DNA of 59,239 bases from an uncultured Verrucomicrobiota bacterium (lineage in GTDB: Bacteria > Verrucomicrobiota > Verrucomicrobiia > Opitutales > Seribacteraceae), in assembly GCA_902580225.1 (NCBI GenBank), contig CACHJU010000010.1, positions 1 to 59,239 of the forward strand, written 5' to 3'. How positions within the stretch are numbered: the first letter of the stretch is position 1; each line of letters starts with the position of its first letter. The notes under the pieces are model-generated. The model was not told the origin of the DNA. It searched no databases and was given only the letters and a program-made list of their open reading frames with translations. The translations under genes were made by a program, and so were the position numbers. This document shows positions 18,002-28,109 of this stretch, one piece after another.

Positions 18002-21000
18002 ATGAAAAATCACCTTTCCATCGTTTCCCTTTTCAAACCCCACCTTATTGTCGCCGTTTTGATAAGTTCATCACTTCCCGCGATCTCCGTTGAATTTGAA
18101 GGTGGCCGCACACCGCTACCCAAAAACAACCTCCCAACTCTCGGATCCGGCCTCGCCATGAGCAAGGGGTATTACCGTGGTTCTCCGATGGGAGAACTTT
18201 CCGGATGGACGCTTTCTCTATGGTTCGAGGCAAGCTCCGATAAAAAAGGAGATTTATTGGGGATCGTGCGGAATGAAAATAACGGGGAGGCTTATCGTTT
18301 AACTTATGAGAGTGGTTCCCTTTCCTTTGGGGATCCGAAACAGAAAAAGCGACCATGGAAATTAGTTGTAAAAGGGGTCATGAAAGAGCAGTGGAATCAT
18401 GTGGTCATTTCATACGGCCAGGCAACCGGTCCAACCATTTATTTAAATGCTGAAAAAATGGCACAGGGCGGACGTGGGCAGATGGGGTATGCCACCCAGT
18501 TTGATCATTATCATTTCGGAGCCGCAGTTTTGGGTAAAGGAAAATACGGGGATTACTTCGATGGGAAGATTGATGATTTTGAGCTATACAACCGTCATTT
18601 TGACGAGGAAGAAATAAGAAGACTGAACAAGGGTGAATCTTTCCCCGGATCTTTGATTGCATGGAACGATTTCGAAAATGTAAACCATCGTGAGCTGGCT
18701 TACTTTAATTCAGGTGAACCGGATGATGACTACCTCGAGGCAGGACGAAAATTATATCTTCAAAACTGCACATCCTGCCATAGTAAGAATGGAACTTCTC
18801 CTCCGATTAATCCACTCGCCCGTTCGTTCACGAAAAACAGGATGGAAAACGGAGGCGATCCATTTAGCATGTTTAAGACCCTAACCTATGGCTTCCGTAA
18901 CATGATGCCTTCGGTTCAGTTAAACCCAACCGACCGTTACAAAGTGATCCATTATCTTCGGGAAAAAATAATCCGTGAAAAGGCTCCTGAATTATATGTA
19001 AAATTTGAGCAGTCTAATACATACAGTATGCCGACAAGTCCGGAGAGCAACGGGAATGAAGCGAAAAGGATTGAGGAGCTTGCTCGCCTGGGGTATCTGC
19101 GGGATTATGGAAAAGCCCTGATTTCTCCAGTTGTCGGAAATGCCAAAAGCAACAATGCCCTAACCATTGATTTGGGTAACGAAACCACCATTTCCTATGA
19201 ATTAGGAACTATGAGAACCATTGGAGCCTGGACTGGTGGATACCTCGATTTCAGTGGAACCCTGCACCACCGACTCAGGGCGGCTGGATTACCGACTGCA
19301 AGGTTTAAAAAAATTGCTGGCTTAAACCAATCTTTTTGGGCATGGAACGGAAATTCCAACCAAGAAGCACCAAATATTTTTCCAAAAACTGTATGGCCTT
19401 CTAATCAAGTTCGGTTCAATGGATATTATCCTATTGGTCATCAAATTGTAATTTCCTATACAGTTAGAAATAGAAATGTACTTGAGAAGCCGTCTGTAGA
19501 TTTAATTAATAACAAACGATTCATTATTCGTAATTTTACTATTTTTCCCGGAAAAGAAAAGGTTGAACTAATTTATTTGACTAAAGGTGAAGCCAAGATC
19601 GAACAAAATAAAGGTCAAATAAAGAGCCCCATTGCTTATCTCAAATCAAATGACACAAATGTGTTTTGGAAATCCAATTCAAAAGGTGATTTGGTTCTGC
19701 AAATAAACCCTACCAAAAATAAAGTTTCTTTTAATATTTCTTCAAAGATAGGTGATTCGGACGAAGATATTAAAAAAACAAATTTCAAAATTTTAGATTT
19801 ATCAAAAGGTTTACAAGCAGGCGGACCAAAAAGGTGGAAAAACACCCATACCCTTAAAGGCAGATTGGCGACATCAACCTTTCAGGGATACGCATTGGAC
19901 AGTGTTACCGTCCCACTCAAGAATGAGTATAATTCATGGATGCGCACTTCATCCCTTGCCTTCTTCCCTGACGGCAGGCTCGCTGTGGGCACCCTGGCCG
20001 GCGATGTCTGGATCGTAAGCGGAATCAATGAAAGCTTGGATAAGGTTACATGGCAAAGATTTGCCGCAGGTCTTTATGAACCGCTAGGCATGAAAGTAGT
20101 CGATGGGGTTCTTACCGCAATAACCCGAGGTCGTATTGTCAAACTTCATGACTATAACAACGACGGTGAAGCCGACTTTTACGAAGCTTTCTTTAACGAA
20201 GATGAACCGGACAAGGGTTGGCACGCTTATAATTTTGATCTCGAAGTTGGAAAAGACGGATCATTTTATTACGGACGCACGGGAGGCTTCAGCGAGTGGT
20301 CAGTACCTGGGGGAGTGGTCAAAGTATCTGCTGACGGTAGAAAATCCACCTTAATTGGAGCGGGGTTACGGGTCCCCAATGGAATTGGAAAACTACCGGA
20401 TGGAAGAATTACGCTTGGTGACAACCAGGGAACCTATGTTCCTGCCAGCAAAATTTCGATTACAGGAGTAGATGCTTTTCATGGTGCCGGTTCATGGTTC
20501 AGGCACGGAAATAAGTACGATCCAGAAAAAATTGTACAACCCATTGTTTATATGCCCCAGGAACTCGACAGCTCATCCGGCGGGCAACTATGGGTTGAGG
20601 AAGACAAAAGGCTTGGACCTTTAAGCGGACAATATTTTCACACCTCCTACGGTAAAGCTGCCATGATGTATGTGATGATGGATAAAATTGGAGACATCGT
20701 TCAAGGTGCAGTTTACAAACTACCCTTGAAAATGGAATCAGGAACCATGCGAGCCGCAGTAAACCCGTTAGACGGAATGATCTACTATTCTGGTCTAACA
20801 GGTTGGCAAGCCGGTGCAACTCAGGAAGGGAGTATCCAAAGATTAAGATTCACTGGCAAGGAAGGCATTTATCTTCGAGAAGCGAAGGCAAGAAAAGGGC
20901 GTATAGAACTAACATTTACATCTCCCGCCGTATCAGATTTATTTGATCAGAACTCTACTCATGTTACTGCATGGAATTATAAGTGGTCAAAAGGTTATGG

Positions 21001-21220
21001 TTCACCTAATTTTAAAATAACTGAACCTGAAGTTAGAGGATTTGATGATCTTAATGTTACTTCAGTCAAATTCTCTCCAGATAAAACCAAACTAATTTTA
21101 GAAATTCCATCAATTAAACCCTGTCATAATCTAAAACTCGATTTTGCAGTGGACGGGGCAAATGGAGCCAAGCTCAAAGGCCCAGTTTATTTCACCATTC
21201 ACGAACTGCCCGAGATATAA
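18002..21220 (+). CDS. Secreted LamG - cytochrome c - DUF6797-like - beta-propeller fusion
   Basis: A 1072-residue secreted multidomain protein. The signal peptide ends near residue 30. A LamG/concanavalin-like domain (about 45-215; LSLWFEASSD, YFDGKIDDFELYNRHF) should bind glycan. A class I cytochrome c domain follows, with C256-T-S-C259-H260 and a likely axial Met in FRNMMPS (301/302). A region with RIEELARLGYLRDYGKAL and GGYLDFSGTLHHR (about 355-425) matches the DUF6797 type that accompanies PVC cytochromes. From about 640 a sorbosone/glucose-dehydrogenase-like propeller runs to about 970 (SLAFFPDGRLAVGTLAGDVW, PNGIGKLPDGRITLGDNQ). Together these suggest a sugar-oxidising or electron-relay enzyme. 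The stretch 19379-19860 is AT-rich compared with the rest of the gene. Confidence 0.85.
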   Translation: MKNHLSIVSLFKPHLIVAVLISSSLPAISVEFEGGRTPLPKNNLPTLGSGLAMSKGYYRGSPMGELSGWTLSLWFEASSDKKGDLLGIVRNENNGEAYRLTYESGSLSFGDPKQKKRPWKLVVKGVMKEQWNHVVISYGQATGPTIYLNAEKMAQGGRGQMGYATQFDHYHFGAAVLGKGKYGDYFDGKIDDFELYNRHFDEEEIRRLNKGESFPGSLIAWNDFENVNHRELAYFNSGEPDDDYLEAGRKLYLQNCTSCHSKNGTSPPINPLARSFTKNRMENGGDPFSMFKTLTYGFRNMMPSVQLNPTDRYKVIHYLREKIIREKAPELYVKFEQSNTYSMPTSPESNGNEAKRIEELARLGYLRDYGKALISPVVGNAKSNNALTIDLGNETTISYELGTMRTIGAWTGGYLDFSGTLHHRLRAAGLPTARFKKIAGLNQSFWAWNGNSNQEAPNIFPKTVWPSNQVRFNGYYPIGHQIVISYTVRNRNVLEKPSVDLINNKRFIIRNFTIFPGKEKVELIYLTKGEAKIEQNKGQIKSPIAYLKSNDTNVFWKSNSKGDLVLQINPTKNKVSFNISSKIGDSDEDIKKTNFKILDLSKGLQAGGPKRWKNTHTLKGRLATSTFQGYALDSVTVPLKNEYNSWMRTSSLAFFPDGRLAVGTLAGDVWIVSGINESLDKVTWQRFAAGLYEPLGMKVVDGVLTAITRGRIVKLHDYNNDGEADFYEAFFNEDEPDKGWHAYNFDLEVGKDGSFYYGRTGGFSEWSVPGGVVKVSADGRKSTLIGAGLRVPNGIGKLPDGRITLGDNQGTYVPASKISITGVDAFHGAGSWFRHGNKYDPEKIVQPIVYMPQELDSSSGGQLWVEEDKRLGPLSGQYFHTSYGKAAMMYVMMDKIGDIVQGAVYKLPLKMESGTMRAAVNPLDGMIYYSGLTGWQAGATQEGSIQRLRFTGKEGIYLREAKARKGRIELTFTSPAVSDLFDQNSTHVTAWNYKWSKGYGSPNFKITEPEVRGFDDLNVTSVKFSPDKTKLILEIPSIKPCHNLKLDFAVDGANGAKLKGPVYFTIHELPEI

Positions 21221-21318
21221 AAACTCATTTTATTTCCTTTCCTCCAAGTTAGTAATCTTATCAGTAATCTTCCATAAGGTTTGCCTTGTTAAAAAAACAG
21301 GACAAAATGTATTATTAG

Positions 21319-22587
21319 ATGAATCGTCGATTATTTTTGCGTGGATCGTTAGGTGCTTTGGCTTTACCGGCTATGGAATCTGTCGGCTTTGCCAAGATCC
21401 AAGGACCTAAAATAAACCTGTCTACTGGTAACGAAATGAAAAGGCTTGTCTGTATAGGCAATTCGTTTGGATTTCATGCTTCCCACTTCTTTCCCACCGG
21501 TGAGGGTCCCATCCGTTCACTGCCCAAAGCACTCGAACCACTAAAGGGAAACCTTGACCAAGCCACCGTCTTTTCCAACCTCGATCATGGGGTTAAAGGG
21601 GGTCACTTCGCAGTGCATTCCTTTCTTTCTGGAGTAAAACACTCGCAAGCTTCATCGATGCCTGATGGGAACCTTTCCCTTGACCAACGGGCTGCCGAAG
21701 TCTTTGGCTTCAAGACCCGATTCCCTTCCTTGGTGGTGGGTTCTGAAAATGGTTTGCATGGGGGCTGCCAGATGTCATGGACCCGCTCGGGTGTCCGGGT
21801 ACCCCCAATTGAAGGTCCCAAAAATCTGTTCCGTAAGCTGTTCATCCAAGAGAATCCCAAGAACAACCAGCAAGTCCTCCAGCACTACGATCTTGGGAAA
21901 TCTATTCTTGATGCCTCGCTGGAAGATGCCCGTAACCTTGGAAAAAAGCTCAATGGAAGAGACCGTGATAAACTCGATGAATATTTCACTTCGATTCGTG
22001 AAGTAGAAACTGGAATCCAGCAGAAAGAAAAATGGCACTCCGTCCCCAAGCCCAACGCCCCGATCGATGAACCAGTCAACCGGAACCTGGTGGAAGATAT
22101 ACCGGTTCTTTACAAACTCATCGCCCTAGCTCTGGAAACAGATTCCACCCGGATCGCCAGCTTCGAAATGGCCGGGGCTCAGTTCAACACAGGACTGCTT
22201 GGGCTGAACAACGGATACCACGCCTATTCGCATCATGGTCAAAAGCAGGAAAATATTGATGCCCTCCTTGCTCTCGAACTCTATCAAATGAAATGTTTTT
22301 CCCAATTTCTTGATCAGCTTAAATCGAAAAAGTCACCCAACGGTTCCACGCTCTTAGACGAAACCACCGTTTTATTCGGCAGTGGAATGGGGAACGGCAA
22401 TGCCCACACCAATAACAACCTGCCCATTTTAATGGCGGGGCGGGGCTACCAAACTGGTTCGCATCTAGCCATGCCGGAAGCCAAAAATAAACGAGTTCCT
22501 TTATCCAACCTTTACCTTTCAATTCTTAATCAATTGGGTGTGGAGGATGAATCCTTTGCCCATTCCACCGGTACCTTAACCCTTTAG
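21319..22587 (+). CDS. DUF1552 secreted protein
   Basis: A 422-residue DUF1552 protein, a family of exported proteins of unknown activity (alkaline-phosphatase-like fold) that pair with DUF1592-type proteins. The leader MNRRLFLRGSLGALALPAMES has Arg-Arg at 3-4 and suits the Tat route. Typical stretches are GNSFGFHASHFFPTGEG, NLDHGVKGGHFAVHSFLSG, DKLDEYFTSIREVE and a C-terminal GSGMGNGNAHTNNNLPILMAGRG. It is followed 13 bp later by the DUF1592 gene, and a paralogous pair occurs at 47798-53238 with the same gene order. It likely acts in a complex with its neighbour. Confidence 0.91.
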   Translation: MNRRLFLRGSLGALALPAMESVGFAKIQGPKINLSTGNEMKRLVCIGNSFGFHASHFFPTGEGPIRSLPKALEPLKGNLDQATVFSNLDHGVKGGHFAVHSFLSGVKHSQASSMPDGNLSLDQRAAEVFGFKTRFPSLVVGSENGLHGGCQMSWTRSGVRVPPIEGPKNLFRKLFIQENPKNNQQVLQHYDLGKSILDASLEDARNLGKKLNGRDRDKLDEYFTSIREVETGIQQKEKWHSVPKPNAPIDEPVNRNLVEDIPVLYKLIALALETDSTRIASFEMAGAQFNTGLLGLNNGYHAYSHHGQKQENIDALLALELYQMKCFSQFLDQLKSKKSPNGSTLLDETTVLFGSGMGNGNAHTNNNLPILMAGRGYQTGSHLAMPEAKNKRVPLSNLYLSILNQLGVEDESFAHSTGTLTL

Positions 22588-22600
22588 AAAGAGTCGTACT

Positions 22601-25213
22601 ATGGGCAAAAAATTGTCTTTGGGCATCTTTGGTCTTTTCTTCAGCGCATTTATCCATCTTTATGCTGAAAAAGATTTTGATTCTACAATCACTCCCTTTT
22701 TACAAACGCACTGCTTCAAGTGCCACGGTCCAGAAAAACAGAAAGCCGACCGGCGATACGACCAACTCTTACACCCCATTCAGAATGATGAGGACTTACT
22801 CCTCTTTCAGGATATCCTTGACCAGTTAAACCTCGGGGAAATGCCTCCCGAGGAGGAACCCCGACCCGACCCCAATGAAGTAAAGGAAGTCGTAGCATGG
22901 CTCACCTCCGCGATTGCAGAGGCCCAAGCAAAGCGTGAGAATAACGGCGGGGAGACCGTCCTGAGACGCCTGAACCGCAGGGAATATCTTCACACTGTAA
23001 GGGACCTTTTTCATCTCAACACCGACGCCTTCGACCCGACCGAAGGCTTTCCATCGGATAAGGAAATTCATCACCTCGACAATCAGGGGCATGCCTTAGT
23101 CACCTCCGGTTTTCTACTCGATCAATATTTACGGGCCGCGGATCTGGTGGTGGAAAAAGCCCTGCCCTCCCTCGACAAGCCCGCATCCCGGGAATGGATT
23201 CAAAACGGAAATTTCGAACAGGGTGAATTCACCGGGTTCATGACCAGTGTGCAGAAACGGGAATCTATTGATGAACCACTTAAATCTTTGAGTTGGGGCT
23301 TGAAGGGCATGACAGGGTCCATGTCCCTAGAACAACTCGCCAGGCGCCGGAAATCGCTGACCGGAAAATTCGAAAGCATTCTCCGAGATGCGGAAAACAT
23401 CCCCAATCATATCCGCCTTTACGAACACCCCAGATCCCAGCGCCATATGGGATCCTATGCATACATGTCGGACTTATCCGAGGGCGTGCCATTTGATGGG
23501 TACTACTTCTTCGCCTTTGATGCCACCGCTCTTTACCGGATACCCCCTTATGAGAAAAACTTTGCCCGCACCCGAACAGACGAACCATTCCGCCTTGCCG
23601 TGGTGCCGGGCAACATCGAGGTTGGCCCCCTTCATTTACCTCAACCACTTGAGCCTAAATTGGCTCACTTTGAAATGGTGGACGGGAAAAGGAAAAAGTA
23701 CCACGCCCGCATCTGGCTGAACAAGGGATCCACTCCCCGCCTTATCTTTTTGAACGGATCACATCTCACCCGGAATGCCCACATTGAGGCGTCTCAGTTT
23801 CTCCGCCAACGGAATGGACTGCCCCCCCTCTCCTCCGGTAATGAAAATTTAGTCTACGGACTGCAACATGCCAAACTTCCACAGGTTCGGATTCATCACC
23901 TCTTCCTGAGTGGACCGATCATTGATCACTGGCCCACCCGCACGCACAAAGAAATTCTAGGAGGAACCACCTATGAACCGAAAAAGATCCGCTCCCAATT
24001 AAGTAATTTCCTTAATCAGGCCTACCGTCGTCCCCCTACTGACAAACAGATCGATGCCATTCATGGAGTTTATCTTGCCCGAAAATCCAAAGGGATCGAT
24101 TCCTGGCAGGCATTTAAAGATTCTCTTAAAGCAGCCCTCTGCTCACCTCATTTTATTTACTTACAGGAAGAACCGGAAACCGAAACGGACAACATTGATC
24201 CACATGCAATCGCATCACGGCTCAGTTATTTCCTATGGTCCTCGATGCCCGACCGTGAATTATTTAACCTCGCCCGCACAGGAGAGCTTTCCAATCCCGA
24301 CATCCTCAGGGTGCAGACAGAACGTTTGCTCAGGGATTCAAAGTCAAACCGGTTCGTGGACGGATTTCTAAATGCCTGGCTCACCCTCGATAATTTGGGC
24401 AACACCCCTCCCGATCATCTCCGCTTTAAAGAATACTATATCGACGACCTCGCTCCCGCGATGCGGAAGGAAACCCATGTTTTCTTTCGCCACATACTGG
24501 ATAACAACCTGCCAACCTCGGAATTCCTCACCGCCCAATACACTTTTACCAACCCTGCCCTTGCCCGGCTCTACCATTTACCCGTGGAAAAATCAGATTT
24601 TCCCAATCCTGATTCCTTTATTCGGGTCAGTACGGAAGGCCATCCGCGGGGTGGCTTGCTTGGGCACTCATCCATCCATACCGTTACTGCCAATGGAGTT
24701 GATACATCCCCGATTATTAGGGGTGTCTGGTTGCTTGAAAATATCCTCGGTACCCCACCCTCTCCTCCGCCCCCGGATATCGAACCGATTGAACCGGACA
24801 CCCGTGGATCCACTACCATTCGGGATCAAATGGAAAAGCACCGCTCCGACCCCACCTGTGCCGAATGCCACCGCAAGATCGATCCCCTTGGATTTGCCTT
24901 GGAAAACTTCGATGCCATTGGACGCTACCGTTCCACTTACGGACCCCGAAAAAAAATCGACGCATCCGGAGTTCTTCCAGGAGGCCAGGAATTCAATAGC
25001 CTTGGCGAATTCGTGTGGCATTTCAGGAACGAACATCCAAAATTCATTCGTGCCCTAACCAATAAGCTCATGGAATATGCCTTGGGCAGGCAGATGGAAA
25101 TTTCCGATCGTCCCACCATTGACCGCATTCTCAAAAAAGTTGAAAAGGAGAATCTTGGGTTTCGGGACTTAATCGTCGAAGTGGTTGTCTCGGATTTATT
25201 TGTTAATCCGTAA
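22601..25213 (+). CDS. DUF1587/DUF1592/DUF1588/DUF1585 haem-motif secreted protein
   Basis: An 870-residue secreted protein of the planctomycete-cytochrome type. After a signal peptide (about 1-22) comes a c-type haem motif C38-F-K-C41-H42. DUF1587 follows (RRLNRREYLHTVRDLF around 125-140), then a beta-rich insert in one copy, DUF1595 and DUF1592 (ASRLSYFLWSSMPDRELF), DUF1588 (HPRGGLLGHSSIHTVTANG) and C-terminal DUF1585 with a second CxxCH (CAECHRKIDPLGFALENFD). Members are thought to be exported electron carriers, possibly working on sugars. A purine-rich AGAAAGAG lies 8-15 bases upstream of the ATG. Its end faces the sulfatase at 25221 only 7 bp away. Confidence 0.91.
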   Translation: MGKKLSLGIFGLFFSAFIHLYAEKDFDSTITPFLQTHCFKCHGPEKQKADRRYDQLLHPIQNDEDLLLFQDILDQLNLGEMPPEEEPRPDPNEVKEVVAWLTSAIAEAQAKRENNGGETVLRRLNRREYLHTVRDLFHLNTDAFDPTEGFPSDKEIHHLDNQGHALVTSGFLLDQYLRAADLVVEKALPSLDKPASREWIQNGNFEQGEFTGFMTSVQKRESIDEPLKSLSWGLKGMTGSMSLEQLARRRKSLTGKFESILRDAENIPNHIRLYEHPRSQRHMGSYAYMSDLSEGVPFDGYYFFAFDATALYRIPPYEKNFARTRTDEPFRLAVVPGNIEVGPLHLPQPLEPKLAHFEMVDGKRKKYHARIWLNKGSTPRLIFLNGSHLTRNAHIEASQFLRQRNGLPPLSSGNENLVYGLQHAKLPQVRIHHLFLSGPIIDHWPTRTHKEILGGTTYEPKKIRSQLSNFLNQAYRRPPTDKQIDAIHGVYLARKSKGIDSWQAFKDSLKAALCSPHFIYLQEEPETETDNIDPHAIASRLSYFLWSSMPDRELFNLARTGELSNPDILRVQTERLLRDSKSNRFVDGFLNAWLTLDNLGNTPPDHLRFKEYYIDDLAPAMRKETHVFFRHILDNNLPTSEFLTAQYTFTNPALARLYHLPVEKSDFPNPDSFIRVSTEGHPRGGLLGHSSIHTVTANGVDTSPIIRGVWLLENILGTPPSPPPPDIEPIEPDTRGSTTIRDQMEKHRSDPTCAECHRKIDPLGFALENFDAIGRYRSTYGPRKKIDASGVLPGGQEFNSLGEFVWHFRNEHPKFIRALTNKLMEYALGRQMEISDRPTIDRILKKVEKENLGFRDLIVEVVVSDLFVNP

Positions 25214-25220
25214 ACAAAAA

Positions 25221-26696
25221 TTATTCGTATTCCGGAATCTTAGCGTCTTTTTCGATCAATGTATTTTGCCAATACACGGAGCCATCCTTTTTTCGTTCGA
25301 TCAGGCGGGCATTGCTTCCCTCTGCCGGCTTAGCCGGTTTTTTGGGAAGGTAAGATGCGAGTTTTTTTCTTAGTTTCTTAGTCTTCGGATCGAATGCCAA
25401 ATTTTTATATTCATGAGGGTCCTTCCTTATATCGTAAAGCTCTTCCGAGCCATCCGCGTAACGGATGTAACGATGGATCTCACTGCGTGCGGAATCATTT
25501 CCCGGACCATGTGAGGTGATGGCGGGACGAGAACGGGGGGCCTTGGCATCCTTAAGTTGAGGAACCAGGCTAAGGCCTTCAATCTCCTCCGGAACCGATT
25601 TCAATCCACATAGCTCAGCCAAAGTTGGGTAAATATCCAACAGCTCGGCAGGACGCCCACAACGGGTACCTTTGGATATTCCCGGCCCAGCAAACATGAG
25701 AGGAACACGGGTGGTCGGATCCCATAGTGTGTTCTTTCCGGTGATTTCTTTTTCACCCAAATGATACCCGTGATCAGACCAACAAACAATGATGGTATTA
25801 TCCTCCAGACCACTCTCTTCCAAGGCATCCAATACCCGACCCACCTGGGAATCCACAAAGCTCACTGATGCCAAGTAGGAGCGAACCTTGTTCTTCACTT
25901 GTTTACTCTCATCCAAAAACTTCAGGCGTGGTTCGGGGAGTGACCAGTGAAGATACCAGGAAAAGCGTGGGGTATCCTGACGATCATCGCGGCGGATTGG
26001 AGGAAGGATCAGGGAATCTTCGGGATAGAGATCAAACCATTCCTGCGATGCATACAGTGGAACATGGGGACGGAAAAAACCAACCGCCATAAAGAAGGGA
26101 TCCTTTGGCATTTGGGAAAGTTCATTCACCGCCCAATCCGCTGTCTTATAATCCAACTGATCCGAATCCTTGGGTGGCCAAACTCCCCAATCCACCAGCT
26201 TGTGATTTTTGGGAGTGTTCACCAATTTTTTACCGGGAAACCGGTTGGGAAGAGGGGGACGGCTACCCGCTTTGTCGAATTCTCCCTTGGGTAAAGCGGA
26301 GTGATAGATCTTGCCCATCGTCGAAGTGCTATAACCATTGAGTTTGAAAGCCTTCGGAATCGTTACATGATTAGCATATTTCGGTACTTTTTTGAAAGAT
26401 GGTTGGAGAGAGTAGATTCCGGTAGTGGATGGTCTGAGACCAAGCATGACCGAGGTTCGGGAGGGATTACATACGGGTGCCTGGCAATGAGCATTGGTAA
26501 ACAAAGTTCCCCTTGCCGCCAGTTTATCTAAATTAGGCGTCTTGACCTGCGAATGCCCACCAAGACAACCAAGCCAATCATTCAGATCATCGATAGCGAG
26601 AAACAGAACATTGGGCTTTGAAAAGGCGTTGGCCAATGAGCCAAAAAATACTAATATGGTAAGAAGGTATGGGAGTTTCAAAAGGAAAAGTAACAT
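25221..26696 (-). CDS. Secreted S1 sulfatase, iduronate-2-sulfatase-like
   Basis: A 491-residue sulfatase of the iduronate-2-sulfatase-like group. The frame is open to 26900, but that extension lies inside the upstream flavoprotein gene, and ATG at 26696 gives a signal peptide (MLLFLLKLPYLLTILVFFGS), so it is taken as start. IDDLNDWLGCLGGH is the group's N-terminal signature, and the formylglycine motif is C76-N-P-S-R80. MGKIYHSALP replaces the GKWH motif, as normal for this group, and SDHGYHLGEKEITGK carries the late ligands. Iduronate or a similar 2-sulfated uronic acid or sugar is a plausible substrate. It follows the flavoprotein gene by 10 bp, so the two probably form one transcript. Confidence 0.92.
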   Translation of the reverse strand: MLLFLLKLPYLLTILVFFGSLANAFSKPNVLFLAIDDLNDWLGCLGGHSQVKTPNLDKLAARGTLFTNAHCQAPVCNPSRTSVMLGLRPSTTGIYSLQPSFKKVPKYANHVTIPKAFKLNGYSTSTMGKIYHSALPKGEFDKAGSRPPLPNRFPGKKLVNTPKNHKLVDWGVWPPKDSDQLDYKTADWAVNELSQMPKDPFFMAVGFFRPHVPLYASQEWFDLYPEDSLILPPIRRDDRQDTPRFSWYLHWSLPEPRLKFLDESKQVKNKVRSYLASVSFVDSQVGRVLDALEESGLEDNTIIVCWSDHGYHLGEKEITGKNTLWDPTTRVPLMFAGPGISKGTRCGRPAELLDIYPTLAELCGLKSVPEEIEGLSLVPQLKDAKAPRSRPAITSHGPGNDSARSEIHRYIRYADGSEELYDIRKDPHEYKNLAFDPKTKKLRKKLASYLPKKPAKPAEGSNARLIERKKDGSVYWQNTLIEKDAKIPEYE

Positions 26697-26706
26697 TTTT
26701 AAGTTT

Positions 26707-28077
26707 TTAACTCGGCACGATTGCTCCATGTTCGCGTAACAGCGAGTGTATCTCGTCCAAGGGAACTTCTCTGGGAGTGGTCGAAGATTTCGCGGCAAGT
26801 ACGGCGGTACAGGCAGCGGCCTGCCCCATTCCCATGCAGGATGCCTGGACTCGAGCCGCAGAATTGGCGTAGCGATCACTGGACAAGCAACGACCGGCAA
26901 CCATCAGATTCGTCGACCCTTTCGGGATCAAGGATCCTCGCGGAATAGTTGGGACCACTCCCCTCTTCAAATGCTTGGGAACCACTCCATCCTTGGTGTG
27001 CAAGTCAATGGGATAAAAGGAATAACACAGGGCATCGTCAAATTTTCTGCCGTTCTGGTAATCATTCACCGTAATGGTGGACTCCCCTTTAATCCGAAAC
27101 GTTTCACGGGTCGCGGTTTCATTCATCATTCTGTCAATACTGGCATTTTCACCGCCGGGAATAGTTTTAAGGAACTTGAGCATCCGTAGAACCGACTTTC
27201 TGCCCGCCAGGTTGGTTTGGGTCTGTGTACCCGCATCGGTGGCATCGGCACCGAAGATATGATTCACATTCCCTCTGGTGCTGCGGATGGGTTGCATCGC
27301 TTTGCCACTCCAGGTATCCCCCTTCTGTAACCGGCCTTCCTTGAGCGCCTCATCGTACATTTGCTGAATCTGCTTGGCGTTCTTACTGACCACTTCTTTA
27401 TCCAGTCCCTTGTAAATCACGACCTGAGTACCGGGCTGACGGTCGTCTCCACGCAAACGCTCAAACCCGAGCATACCGACCACGGTGGCATTCCCACTGC
27501 AATCGATGATCTGCTTACAACGCAGTTGATAATTTACCCCTTGTCCTCGTACATCAACTAACCAACCCTCGGGAGTCTGATTGACCTTTTCCGGATATTG
27601 ATAATAAGCAAGCGAAACCCCAGCATCGAGACAGGCTTCCTCGGCCAGAAGCGAATACAACTGTCCATTAAGGTCCACATGGTACGGAACGTGAGACCGG
27701 TGATTCCTAGTAAAATCCTGAAGCTTGCGGCCATCGATTTCCACTGATTTCGCAACCAATTCCCAACCGATCCCCGAAATGACCTGCTTGCCCCAAGCAT
27801 GAAAGAGACCAGGGAAACATACGCCTCCGGTGGTGGTGGTTCCACCCAACTGGGAATTTCTCTCGAGCAGAACAGTCTTGGATCCCAGACGCCCGGCTTG
27901 TATCGCCGCCACATGCCCGGCGGATCCACCTCCCACAACCAGCACATCAACATCAAGTATCGATGCATTTTCATTAACTGTGGGAGGATTTTCGGCACTC
28001 GCCTTACAGACAAGCCCGGAGGATGCAAGGATCGCAGTCCCCGCGATCTTTGATTTAAAAAAATTTCGTCGATTCAT
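26707..28077 (-). CDS. Secreted FAD-dependent oxidoreductase
   Basis: A 456-residue flavoprotein of the FAD-dependent oxidoreductase group common in PVC glycan loci. The leader MNRRNFFKSKIAGTAILASS has Arg-Arg and suits the Tat route, as expected for a protein exported with FAD bound. The dinucleotide fold is VLVVGGGSAGHVAAIQAGR followed by the acidic end in LLERN and the GGTTTTGG loop; a late IDCSGNATVVG and LMVAGRCLSSDRYANSAARV form the rest of the FAD site. It could oxidise a sugar or uronate or act as a dehydratase-like enzyme; the substrate is unknown. Unlike the two paralogues at 43960 and 53405 it has no EF-hand tail. Confidence 0.88.
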   Translation of the reverse strand: MNRRNFFKSKIAGTAILASSGLVCKASAENPPTVNENASILDVDVLVVGGGSAGHVAAIQAGRLGSKTVLLERNSQLGGTTTTGGVCFPGLFHAWGKQVISGIGWELVAKSVEIDGRKLQDFTRNHRSHVPYHVDLNGQLYSLLAEEACLDAGVSLAYYQYPEKVNQTPEGWLVDVRGQGVNYQLRCKQIIDCSGNATVVGMLGFERLRGDDRQPGTQVVIYKGLDKEVVSKNAKQIQQMYDEALKEGRLQKGDTWSGKAMQPIRSTRGNVNHIFGADATDAGTQTQTNLAGRKSVLRMLKFLKTIPGGENASIDRMMNETATRETFRIKGESTITVNDYQNGRKFDDALCYSFYPIDLHTKDGVVPKHLKRGVVPTIPRGSLIPKGSTNLMVAGRCLSSDRYANSAARVQASCMGMGQAAACTAVLAAKSSTTPREVPLDEIHSLLREHGAIVPS

Positions 28078-28109
28078 AAAATTATTATAGAAAATATTCT
28101 TTAAATACT

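Noticed and set aside
24372..25058. 228-codon plus-strand open frame
   Set aside because: It is a second frame within the DUF1592 gene at 22601, Pro/Ser-rich and without features.
26697..26900. N-terminal extension of the sulfatase at 25221
   Set aside because: The extension overlaps the 3' part of the flavoprotein gene, has no family similarity, and would bury the signal peptide.
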